From GCA-003244245 sp050700115 (GTDB lineage: Bacteria > Actinomycetota > Actinomycetes > Mycobacteriales > Pseudonocardiaceae): DNA of 64,000 nucleotides. A program made the translations under genes and the position numbers. The stretch is taken from the NCBI GenBank assembly GCA_050700115.1, contig JBOHGG010000024.1:17827-81826 (forward strand), in the 5' to 3' direction. Shown here one piece after another: positions 44,285 to 52,076 of this stretch. Numbering within the stretch: position 1 is the first letter of the stretch; the number at the start of each line of letters is the position of its first letter. A model generated the notes under the pieces. It saw only the letters and a list, made by a program, of their open reading frames with translations, had not been told where the DNA came from and ran no database searches.

Positions 44285-44419
44285 TTACTTGCCCTTGTCA
44301 GGTGGGTCTGGCTTGCCGTGCTTGCCGGGGTTTGGCGGTGGAGGTGGCGGCTTGCCCGGCGGGAGTTGCCCGTCGCCCGTCGGATCCGGGTCCGGGATCG
44401 GCTTGTCGTGAGTGCCCAT
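44285..44419 (-). CDS. Candidate aspartimide RiPP precursor peptide (44 residues)
   Basis: ATG 44419 to TAA 44285. The N-terminal half is MGTHDKPIPDPDPTGDGQLP. The rest is P-G-K, a run of six Pro, then NPGKHGKPDPPDKGK. Composition is extreme: about 40% Pro, rich in Lys, Gly and Asp, with no Cys, Ser or hydrophobic core. Asp16-Gly17 is the best aspartimide site. An in-frame stop at 44498-44500 limits upstream extension; a GTG at 44428 is possible. The ribosome binding site is weak. It lies 3 bases before the methyltransferase GTG, and the regulator at 44638 is upstream on the same strand. Confidence 0.6.
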   Translation of the reverse strand: MGTHDKPIPDPDPTGDGQLPPGKPPPPPPNPGKHGKPDPPDKGK

Positions 44420-44637
44420 GTGACACACCGTGCCGCGCGGACAACACCCTGCGCAAGAACATGGGTCGCGGCGAGCCGGCCCGGCGCCGTGGGGGAGTTA
44501 CCGTCGACTATGCGCACGAAACGGACCGGCCGGGATCATTCCGCTGGCCGGTTGGTTGTGTCGTGTGGGTCAGTCGAACTCGCCGTCGTGCAAGTCCGGT
44601 GGTGAACGTGGCCCACGCGCAGCGTCTGATTGGATCT

Positions 44638-45801
44638 CTATGCGGTGAGCCCTGCTTGTTTGGCGAGTTTGACGAGTTGGGGATTGCTGCGTCGGTGCAG
44701 GGAGATCAGGACTCGGAGCACTTCGCGGTTCATCGGGTGGACCTTCGCCTTCTGGGGAGCCACCTGCCATGCCTGCACCAGCGAGGTTTGCGCATCGTCC
44801 CGGTTGCCCAGGTCGAGATGGGCGCGGGCGGTACTGGTGTGGACATCGACGATCCGGGTAGGCGACAGCCCAGTATCTCTGCTGGTCAGCTCTTCCGCGA
44901 GGCGGATCACGTCGCGGGGGCGGCCGAGGTCTCCTTCGGTGGCCAGCACATGGGTGGCGGTGTTGTCGGGACCAAAGCGTTCGCTATGGATCAGCACGTC
45001 GGCCGGGAACTCCTCGGCCGCGGTCCATGCCGCGTGGATGTGCCGCTGGGCTTCGGTTCGGTCGCCCAGCCGTCCCGCCAGCGTCATACCGCGCAAGTGC
45101 AGGGCGCCCGTGGCGAAAGCCTTTTCCGTACCGGTGAGTGCTGCCTGGGCGGCCGCGATCGCCCGATCTACCACGGTGAGGCCGCCCTCGAAGTCTCCGC
45201 AGTTGAGGAAGGCGCCTGCGCGTTGCACGGTGGCGGCAGCACTCAGCAGCGGTTGCTGACCTGCGGCCCAGGCCTGGCGGGCGGGGGCGATCTCGACCAG
45301 GTCCATCCACCGGTGCCGCGCGGCCAGGTAGTAGGTGACGCTGTACACGTCAGCTAACAGTGCCCACCCCTCCGGGTTCGCCGCGGTGTGCGCGTAGGTG
45401 GTGGCCCGGGTCAGCAGGCCGGGCAGCACACGAAGCAGGCCCGCCAGGTCGGCTTGCTCCCGGAATGTGGTGGCGTGATCCAGGTCGAGGCGTAGCTGGG
45501 CGGGGTCGGGTACGGGTGCCTGGTCGGGGATGTCGTAGCGGCGGACCGCCGTGCGCAGATCTTCCAGCAGCATGCCCTGGTCCACCGAGACCTCGGCTTC
45601 GCCGTACAGCGCGCCGAGGGAAATCTGCAGGGCGCGGGCGATCGCGGCCGCGATGCCCGGGGTCAGCGTCCGGTCTCCGATCTCGATCTTCGATAGCAGG
45701 CTCACTGAGATCCCGGCCCGGCGTGCCAGTGCCGCCTGAGTGATGCCACGTACCTTGCGCAGTTCAGCGACGCGTGCTCCTCCAGTAGCCGCAGTACCCA
45801 T
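44638..45801 (-). CDS. XRE-family regulator with TPR-like sensor domain (peptide/PIMT locus)
   Basis: 387 residues from ATG 45801 (MGTAATGGARVAELRKVRGI). Helix-turn-helix TQAALARRAGISVSLLSKIE, followed by helical repeats (FREQADLAGLLRVLPGLL, AAATVQRAGAFLNCGDFEGG). It differs in sequence from the pair at 793 and 4898 but has the same layout. It is transcribed towards the peptide/PIMT pair, with a 218-base gap in which a promoter may lie. Two direct TGTGCAA repeats 11 bases apart lie 62 bases upstream, a possible autoregulatory site. Sensing of the modified peptide is a reasonable but untested idea. Confidence 0.8.
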   Translation of the reverse strand: MGTAATGGARVAELRKVRGITQAALARRAGISVSLLSKIEIGDRTLTPGIAAAIARALQISLGALYGEAEVSVDQGMLLEDLRTAVRRYDIPDQAPVPDPAQLRLDLDHATTFREQADLAGLLRVLPGLLTRATTYAHTAANPEGWALLADVYSVTYYLAARHRWMDLVEIAPARQAWAAGQQPLLSAAATVQRAGAFLNCGDFEGGLTVVDRAIAAAQAALTGTEKAFATGALHLRGMTLAGRLGDRTEAQRHIHAAWTAAEEFPADVLIHSERFGPDNTATHVLATEGDLGRPRDVIRLAEELTSRDTGLSPTRIVDVHTSTARAHLDLGNRDDAQTSLVQAWQVAPQKAKVHPMNREVLRVLISLHRRSNPQLVKLAKQAGLTA

Positions 45802-45863
45802 AGCTCGAGTGTTCCACGTGCAGGTCCCTCTTAATCCTCCTGGCGCTGGTTCGCCGAGCCGGC

Positions 45864-45881
45864 TGTGCAAGGCGTGTGCAA
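45864..45881. promoter_or_regulatory. Direct TGTGCAA repeats, 11-bp spacing
   Basis: TGTGCAA at 45864-45870 and 45875-45881, one helical turn apart, between the divergent regulator and the HLHPQLR-family gene. Same-face spacing suggests an operator bound by a dimer. Confidence 0.4.
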
Positions 45882-45944
45882 CTTCATCCCTTGCTAGGAC
45901 CGTTGACTGCTGTTCAGAGCCAGATGGACCTGGGGGACCTGATC

Positions 45945-46361
45945 ATGACCAGCGAAGGCGGTGCACGACGTGCCCCGAACCCAACGCCAGTCGATGCGGT
46001 ACGCAGCGCGGCCCGGGGTCCGTGGCGTGACTCGCTTCGGGTGGGCCTGCCTTGTGTCCGTTTGCCCTTGAGCAGCGCTGAGCTGGTCAGTGACGGTGTA
46101 CGCCCGGCATCGTTGGCGCTGCAGGTACCCGCCCCCCAGTTCCCCGCTAAGACTCCGGCTGGCCGCTGGTCGAGTACGCCTGTGCCCCCGTCCGCTCCTG
46201 GCGGTCAGCCGGTTCCAAGCCGCCCTCACGAGGCGTCGAGCGTCGAGCATCAGCCGCAGCGGGCGCGCCTGCCCGCCCGCTCGCCTGGCCAGCACCTGCA
46301 TCCTCAACTACGCCGCCCCGCCCGTGCCGGCCTCTCCGGCAGAGCAGCGAGCAGCGCATGA
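45945..46361 (+). CDS. HLHPQLR-family proline-rich protein, copy B
   Basis: Homologous to the ORF at 285-599. Shared features are VPAPQFPAKTPAGR (VPDPQFPTTTSAGR in copy A), APGGQPVP and SPGQHLHPQLRRP. Base differences between copies are concentrated at silent third positions, which supports this frame. Starts at ATG 45945 or possibly later. Its stop overlaps the ATG of the next gene (ATGA at 46358), so the two are translationally coupled. The protein is rich in Pro, Arg and Ser and probably not a compact enzyme. Function unknown. Confidence 0.4.
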   Translation: MTSEGGARRAPNPTPVDAVRSAARGPWRDSLRVGLPCVRLPLSSAELVSDGVRPASLALQVPAPQFPAKTPAGRWSSTPVPPSAPGGQPVPSRPHEASSVEHQPQRARLPARSPGQHLHPQLRRPARAGLSGRAASSA

Positions 46362-46900
46362 GCCGGCTCCTGTCCGCAGCGGCTCACCACGGTGGGCGGG
46401 TGAGCCTGGCCGCTGGGGTGGAGGAGTTGCTCGTCGACGTGGTCGGCGACGGATTCATGGTGTACTGCTGCGGCCCCAAGGCTGCGCCCAATGCGCTGGT
46501 CGCCTGCTACGAGTGGGACTACCACGTCGATCTGCTCACCATCCGAGACTTCGATCGGGTCACCACGGCCAGGGTGCCGAAACAGGACACGGTGGACATC
46601 TTCGCCCCCGAGGTCGTGGTCTGGGCCTACGAGGGACAGCCGCACCGGGCGCTGCGGGCCTTGCTGGAGCTGGTGCACCCGGCCCACCCCGACGCCCCTA
46701 CCGCTGACTACCCGGCGCCCTCGAGTTTGCACGTTCCCCGCGCCCAGCAACGACCGATGACGATCCGCCTCGCATCGCCAGGCCGGGCCCGAGTGCGGGC
46801 TGAGCGGCTCGCAACGGCGATGGCGACCCCCGGTGGTGATCGTGCCGGTAGCGGGGCCACGCCGATCGGGACATCAGATCCTCGGCTGGCTGCCCGTTGA
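46358..46900 (+). CDS. Conserved hypothetical protein
   Basis: 180 residues, beginning MSRLLSAAAHHGGRVSLAAG. The first 120 residues look like an alpha/beta domain: VEELLVDVVGDGFMVYCCGP, ACYEWDYHVDLLTIRDFDRV and VDIFAPEVVVWAYEGQPHRA. The tail is disordered and basic. No motif identifies an activity. It is coupled to the HLHPQLR-family ORF by ATGA. The 3' end points towards the T4SS operon, which is on the other strand. Confidence 0.6.
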   Translation: MSRLLSAAAHHGGRVSLAAGVEELLVDVVGDGFMVYCCGPKAAPNALVACYEWDYHVDLLTIRDFDRVTTARVPKQDTVDIFAPEVVVWAYEGQPHRALRALLELVHPAHPDAPTADYPAPSSLHVPRAQQRPMTIRLASPGRARVRAERLATAMATPGGDRAGSGATPIGTSDPRLAAR

Positions 46901-46968
46901 GACCCATCAGCTGGCGGTCAGCGACCCTCGGTTCCCGGGCGGCCAACCAGGCAGCCGGCTGCTCAGCA

Positions 46969-47574
46969 CTACCCACCCATCCGATCGTGCTCGCCATCTA
47001 CGGGTTGTCCGTCCTGGTGAGGACCTATCGGCTCTTCACTATGCTCGGCGAGAGTGAATCGGTCTGGACGTTCTGCCGCGCCGGCGGCACGGTGGTCGCC
47101 GTCGATGCAGTCGGCGTGCACCCACTCGCGTGTGAGGCGGTCGGTGAAGCCTGGCCGTGACTGGTGGTGCCAGTACTGCGCCTCGCGGGGGTTGGCCTCC
47201 CCGAGGTTGGCGGCCCGCCAGCTGTAGGCGAGGTTGGCGACCTCCATCGCTAGGCCGGGGTGTTGGCGCCAGCAGTCCGGGATGGGTTTCGCGCGGGTGC
47301 CTTCGACTCCGACGTAGGTCAGGTTGTACCAGGCCACGAAGTTTTCCACGGTGATCCGCGGATCGTCCTCGGCCGCGGCCGGCGGGGTGAACCACACCCA
47401 GGCGGCCGGGCTGCGGTCGTCCTGTTGCTCACTCTGGTCACTTGATCGGTGGGCCCTGGCCAGGTGTTCGGCACGGTCGCTGAGCTGGGAGACTGTGGTG
47501 GCCAGCGCACCGACGATCTCCGTAAGGGCGGTGATCTGGCCGTCTACATCACTGCCGTGGGCGCCGTCGGTCAC
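46969..47574 (-). CDS. DUF4913-domain protein, last gene of the T4SS operon
   Basis: 201 residues. A short helical N-terminus (TALTEIVGALATTVSQLSDR) is followed by the DUF4913 pattern: VENFVAWYNLTYVGVEGTRA, IPDCWRQHPGLAMEVANLAY and SWRAANL...YWHHQSRPGF. DUF4913 proteins occur in actinobacterial plasmids and conjugative elements; biochemical function is unknown. It overlaps the coupling-protein stop by four bases (GTGA). The C-terminus is hydrophilic. Confidence 0.75.
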   Translation of the reverse strand: MTDGAHGSDVDGQITALTEIVGALATTVSQLSDRAEHLARAHRSSDQSEQQDDRSPAAWVWFTPPAAAEDDPRITVENFVAWYNLTYVGVEGTRAKPIPDCWRQHPGLAMEVANLAYSWRAANLGEANPREAQYWHHQSRPGFTDRLTREWVHADCIDGDHRAAGAAERPDRFTLAEHSEEPIGPHQDGQPVDGEHDRMGG

Positions 47575-49454
47575 CAGCGGGTCACCTCCTCGGGTGTGGC
47601 CGCGGCGAGGGTTTGGTCGGGTGGCGCGAGCGCGAAGCCGGTGGGGCTGACCGGTGCCGATCCGGCGCGGACGGTCTGGATGTCGGCGCGGATGCTGCTC
47701 CAGTCTGGGCGTTTGGTGACGTCGACGGTGCGGGCAAGGATGGGCGGCAGGGTGCGGTGGATGACCAGTACCCGCCCGCGCCCCACGGTGCGGATGGCAC
47801 CGGGTCGGTAGGTCGGCACGGTCTCCGTGCCGACCGCGGTCCGGCCGGGTGTGAGCATCCCGTCGGAGTATTGCTGGTAGCGCAGCCGTTCATGGTGGCC
47901 GGCGAGCAGGGAGACCCATTCCAGAGCGCGCTGGTCTTTCAGGCCACCCCACACGCTGAGCGTGGTGGTGTTGTCCAGCAGTTGGCGGGCGCGCGGTGGA
48001 GTGTAGACATCCTCGAGCTTGGCCAGTGATTGCGCGGCCCAGTGGATGAGCACACCGCGACCGGCGGAGTCGGACACGATGTCGGGCAGCTGCGGTACCG
48101 GGGTGGCGTTGGTCAGCTCGTCGAGCACGGTGGTGACCGGCGGGTCGACCCGCCGGTGCGGGTAGTCCAGCGCCATCTCCTGGGCGGTGGTCAGCCAGTG
48201 CTCCACCAGCGCGGTGAGCAGCGGTGCGGCTTGCGCGGCCTGGTGCTGCCCGGCCACCAGGTACAGCGAGCCCTGGGCGGCGATGAACGCTCGGGCGTCG
48301 AAGTCCTCCCCCGGCCGCGGCGTGCACAGTTGCCGCAGCCGCGGGTCCATCAGCGGCTCGATGACCCGTCGCACGCTCATCCACACCGCGTCGGAGGTCT
48401 CGGCGACCATCCCGATCTCGGTGCGCAGGTTGCGGGCCAGCTCCGGGTAGCCCCCGTCGTGGAGCAGCTTGACCGGTTCCTGATCAGGCGGTTTGGATAC
48501 CGCCCAGCGCACCAGGGCACTCACGTCGTACCCGCGCAGAGCGGCGGCCATCAGGTAGGCCTGCAGGACGGTCTTGGCGCGGTCACGGAACACCTTGTCG
48601 TTGCCGCCCACGCCGGCGAGCTCCACCGACGCGGCCTCGACCATGGTGTGGGCCCGCCGGCGAGCGACGTCAGAGTCCTCGCACCCGGCGATTGGTGACC
48701 AGTGCAGCGTCGCCGGCCACCTCACCGCACCGGTGGCGTCGTACACCAGTACCGGACCGGCCTGAGGCCGCCGGGTCCGGGCCAGCGCGGAGAACTCCAG
48801 CAGGTCGGGTTTGGTGGTGCTGCACAACAGCGCGCCGGGCGCCCCCATCGCCTTGTGCACCAGATCGCGTCGGGATTTGCCGGACTGGGTGGGCGCGAGC
48901 GTGCCGGTGGGGTTCTCCAGCGGCGTGCACATCACCTGACCGTGCGGACCCTGGTGCAGGGGGGCGGCGATCTCCTCCAGCGGGGCCTGGGTCAGCTGAG
49001 CTGGGGACAGACTAGGCCGGGTCCACTGCGCGGTCTGACGGGCCGCGGCCAGAGACAGCTCCCGCCGGATGTCATGGCGGCTGGCGTGCCCGGCCTGGGT
49101 CGGCCCGAATCGACGCCAGGCTGGCACCGCGCCCGCGGTGACCGTCGCGGCGCCGAGCATCACGACCAGTCCGGTGATCGTCCAATACAGGCCGGTATGC
49201 CCGCTCAGTGCCGTGGCCCACGGCTCACCGACAGCTGACCCCGGGTGGCTCGGGTTGCCGATCACGGTGAACACCCCGGACATCCATATGTCGACGTCGG
49301 GAACCTGCCACGGTCCGCCGACCAGGGCTGTGGTGATCGCGACGGCGAGCATCAGGGCGCCGCCCAGGCCCACCAGGCCAGCCAGCAACGCCGCCAGCAG
49401 CCCCATCAGGGCGAGGTCCCGGTCGGCGGTGGGTGAGATAGCGCGGTAGCTCAT
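47571..49454 (-). CDS. traD: TraD/VirD4-type coupling protein
   Basis: 627 residues from the ATG at 49454. Two transmembrane segments at the N-terminus (LLAALLAGLVGLGGALMLAV and GLYWTITGLVVMLGAATVTA). The Walker A-like GTLAPTQSGKSRRDLVHKAM lies at about 205. Walker B/TraM-recognition part: VTTVLDELTNATPVPQLPDI, GVLIHWAAQSLAKLEDVYTP. It links the relaxosome to the secretion channel and supplies ATP-driven pumping. It overlaps the NlpC/P60 gene by four bases (ATGA) and the DUF4913 gene by four (GTGA). Confidence 0.85.
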   Translation of the reverse strand: MSYRAISPTADRDLALMGLLAALLAGLVGLGGALMLAVAITTALVGGPWQVPDVDIWMSGVFTVIGNPSHPGSAVGEPWATALSGHTGLYWTITGLVVMLGAATVTAGAVPAWRRFGPTQAGHASRHDIRRELSLAAARQTAQWTRPSLSPAQLTQAPLEEIAAPLHQGPHGQVMCTPLENPTGTLAPTQSGKSRRDLVHKAMGAPGALLCSTTKPDLLEFSALARTRRPQAGPVLVYDATGAVRWPATLHWSPIAGCEDSDVARRRAHTMVEAASVELAGVGGNDKVFRDRAKTVLQAYLMAAALRGYDVSALVRWAVSKPPDQEPVKLLHDGGYPELARNLRTEIGMVAETSDAVWMSVRRVIEPLMDPRLRQLCTPRPGEDFDARAFIAAQGSLYLVAGQHQAAQAAPLLTALVEHWLTTAQEMALDYPHRRVDPPVTTVLDELTNATPVPQLPDIVSDSAGRGVLIHWAAQSLAKLEDVYTPPRARQLLDNTTTLSVWGGLKDQRALEWVSLLAGHHERLRYQQYSDGMLTPGRTAVGTETVPTYRPGAIRTVGRGRVLVIHRTLPPILARTVDVTKRPDWSSIRADIQTVRAGSAPVSPTGFALAPPDQTLAAATPEEVTRW

Positions 49455-50569
49455 GCTTGCGGGCTCCCTACTGGTGGCGTGGTGGTGCCGGCGATGTGCC
49501 GGATCGCGACGATCTGCGGTGCCCACGTGCCCACCGACTCGATGATCACGCCGGCCTTCTCGTCGTAGGCATTGACGACCAGGCCACCGCCGACATACAT
49601 GCCGACGTGCCGTGGATTGCGGGCCGTGCCGAGGCTGCCGGGAATGAACAGCAGGTCACCGGGCTGCGCCTGGTGCAGGCTGCCGACCGCGGTGCCGTCG
49701 TGGACCTGGCTGGTGGTGCCGCCGGAGAGGGGGACCCCGGCGGCGGCCCACGCTGCTTGCATCAGGCCGGAGCAGTCGAACGCGGTGGGCCCCTTGGCGC
49801 CCCACACGTAGGGCTTGCCCACCTGGGCTAGCGCGTAGGAGACCGCGGCCCGCTGCTGCGGGTCGGTGGGCAGCGCGAAGTTCGGCGGCAGCCGCTGGGG
49901 GTCCAGCGGGATGTTCGAACCGCCCTGGTCACTGCAGCCAGTCGAGGCGGTGAACGCGGCCAACCTAGCCACCTGATCGGCGGGCGGGCCACCGGTCGGT
50001 GGTGGGGCCGGATTGTCCGGGCCGATCCAGAACTTGCCGACCAGCGCGGCTGCGGGCGGCTCCTGGGGTGCGTAGCGTTCCGGGAACGCTGAGCGCTGCA
50101 CCAGCTGCTCAGCAACCCCGGGCGGCAGGTGCTGCCAGTTCGGGATGGCCACCAGGTGGTCGAGGAACTTCCCGGTCGCCGCGGCCGGGTTGAGGATGTC
50201 TGCGGGGCTGCCCCACCCTTGGCTGGGGCGCTGCTGAAACAAGCCGAGCGAGTCGCGGTCGCCGTAGTGGACGTTGGTGAGCTTCGATTCCACGATCGCG
50301 GTGGCCACCGCGATCACCGCAGCCCGCCGGGGCAGCTGCCGGGACTGGGTGACCTGGGTGATCGTCTGGGTGTTGTTCATCTGCTCGGCCGACCAGGTGC
50401 GGTCGCCGAGCTGCTGGGATCCGCCGCCGGGGCCGCCGTCCCCGCCGCAGCCGCCGCCGGCGATCACGCCGCTGCTGATGGCCATGAGGACGGCGCCGCC
50501 CACGGCCACCGGTAGCGCGATCACCGCGGCGATACCGGCGGCCGCCGCGGGCCACATCGATGAGCGCAT
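49451..50569 (-). CDS. NlpC/P60 cell-wall hydrolase of the T4SS
   Basis: 372 residues. N-terminal membrane anchor or signal (WPAAAAGIAAVIALPVAVGG). A lysozyme-like middle part is suggested by ATAIVESKLTNVHYGDRDSL, GLFQQRPSQGWG. The C-terminal NlpC/P60 domain has Cys in PTAFDCSGLMQAAWAAAGVP and His in RNPRHVGMYVGGGLVV. It should open peptidoglycan for the conjugation channel (VirB1/TcpG-like). It lies within the operon with seven bases to the VirB4-like gene upstream. Confidence 0.88.
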   Translation of the reverse strand: MRSSMWPAAAAGIAAVIALPVAVGGAVLMAISSGVIAGGGCGGDGGPGGGSQQLGDRTWSAEQMNNTQTITQVTQSRQLPRRAAVIAVATAIVESKLTNVHYGDRDSLGLFQQRPSQGWGSPADILNPAAATGKFLDHLVAIPNWQHLPPGVAEQLVQRSAFPERYAPQEPPAAALVGKFWIGPDNPAPPPTGGPPADQVARLAAFTASTGCSDQGGSNIPLDPQRLPPNFALPTDPQQRAAVSYALAQVGKPYVWGAKGPTAFDCSGLMQAAWAAAGVPLSGGTTSQVHDGTAVGSLHQAQPGDLLFIPGSLGTARNPRHVGMYVGGGLVVNAYDEKAGVIIESVGTWAPQIVAIRHIAGTTTPPVGSPQA

Positions 50570-50576
50570 CCCGGGT

Positions 50577-52076
50577 CTACCCGGCGCGCCGGGCGCGCAG
50601 CTGCGCGTTGGTGTCGAAGATGCGCTTCTCGGTGCTGCTCAGCACGGTCTGGACCTTGTGACCGGGGCTGTTCTCGATCTTCCACAACGCGCGGCCGGTG
50701 CGTTCCATCGCCCACCCGGTGGTCACGTCCTGCTCTTTCTCGCTCAGCGCGAAGTCCTCGGCGAGCTCGTCGGCTACCCGGGTGGACTGGCCGAACAGGA
50801 TCCTGGTGCTGCACAGCGCGAGCAGGTCTTTGGCGATGGCGACTTCCTGTGACCCGACCGCGCCGACCGACAGCGGGTCAGACGGCTTGTGCATCACCAG
50901 GATCTGGATCTTGCGTTCCGCGCGGGACAGTCGCAGGTCGGAGTCCACGGCCTGGACCGCGCGCAGCCCCAGCCGCATCTGCCGCCACACCTCGTCGCGC
51001 ACGACGATCCGGATGTCGCCGTCGTCTTGCAGGTCGGTGACCAGCGACGACCACGAGCCCAGGCAGGTCAGCGCCACGGCCACGGCCTGGTCGCCGCGGG
51101 ACCGCAGCAGTGACAGGTCCATCGACTGGGCCGGTGCGTCCCAGTCCAGCGTGAAGTTCGTTTCCTCGTCGAACAGCCCGGCCAGCGGGCCGGACACGAG
51201 GTTGGCCAGCGCGTCGGTGATCGACCGGGTGTGGTCCAGGAACTGGCGGCGGGTGGCGAACCGCAGACCGTCCCACAGCGCGTCGTCGGGATCGGCGAGC
51301 TCACGCTGCACATCGGGGATGGTCACCGGCCGCAGCTGGGTGTACCCGTCGGTCGCGCCGACCAGGCGGCGCAGCACCTGCGACAGCACCGCCTCGTCGG
51401 TGACGGTGGGCTGGTAGCCCTGCGCCTCGGCCAGCGCTACCAGCAGCTTGACCCACCGCCCGAGCACCCCGTCGAGCTCTTCGCGCTGCCGCTGCACCGG
51501 CCAGGTGGGCCAGCGGTGCCGCAGTGGACCGAGGTCCAGGGCGTTGAGCCGCGCCGGACTGCCCCGCCCCAGGGCGATCGGGGTGATTCCCAGTGCCCGC
51601 AGCAGCGGGCTGTACTCGCCTTTGACGTCGCCGCTGATCAGTGTCTTGATTCCGAACAGCATCATCCGCAACAGCAGCGCGACGACGGTGCTGCTTTTGC
51701 CGCGCCCGGGCTCACCGAAGACGACCATGTTCGGGTTGGTCGCCAGGCCGCGCAGCACCCATTCGATCGGGTGGCAGTAGAACGCGCCACCGGACAGGGT
51801 GTCGTAGCCGATCCGCGCGCCGACCGCGGGTATGCCGTTGGCCGCCAGCAGCGGGAACAGTCCACCGATCTCGTGGGTGGCGGCCTGGTACACCGTCAGC
51901 GGTGCCTCCACCGGAGCCCAACCTTCCCCCGGCCGGCACCGGCCGCGGCGCGGTGCCCGTGGCCGGTTGACCCGCTCCCTGGTGGTGGATTCCGTCGATG
52001 TGGGTGGCTTCGCCGCCGGTGGCGGCCCGAACGTGGATAGCAGCTGCGCTGCCGAGCGCTCCCGGGTGCGGCTCAC
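50577..52076 (-). CDS. VirB4/TraC-like secretion ATPase
   Basis: 499 residues from the GTG at 52076, which overlaps the stop of the SCO6880-like gene (GTGA). Walker A VVFGEPGRGKSSTVVALLLR at about 115-134. Downstream ISGDVKGEYSPLLRALGITP and, near the C-terminus, ILVMHKPSDPLSVGAVGSQE follow the VirB4/HerA pattern. Drives pilus assembly and substrate transfer with the coupling protein. The N-terminal 60 residues are disordered and basic. A longer reading from 52124 would overlap the upstream gene more and is not preferred. Confidence 0.85.
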   Translation of the reverse strand: MSRTRERSAAQLLSTFGPPPAAKPPTSTESTTRERVNRPRAPRRGRCRPGEGWAPVEAPLTVYQAATHEIGGLFPLLAANGIPAVGARIGYDTLSGGAFYCHPIEWVLRGLATNPNMVVFGEPGRGKSSTVVALLLRMMLFGIKTLISGDVKGEYSPLLRALGITPIALGRGSPARLNALDLGPLRHRWPTWPVQRQREELDGVLGRWVKLLVALAEAQGYQPTVTDEAVLSQVLRRLVGATDGYTQLRPVTIPDVQRELADPDDALWDGLRFATRRQFLDHTRSITDALANLVSGPLAGLFDEETNFTLDWDAPAQSMDLSLLRSRGDQAVAVALTCLGSWSSLVTDLQDDGDIRIVVRDEVWRQMRLGLRAVQAVDSDLRLSRAERKIQILVMHKPSDPLSVGAVGSQEVAIAKDLLALCSTRILFGQSTRVADELAEDFALSEKEQDVTTGWAMERTGRALWKIENSPGHKVQTVLSSTEKRIFDTNAQLRARRAG

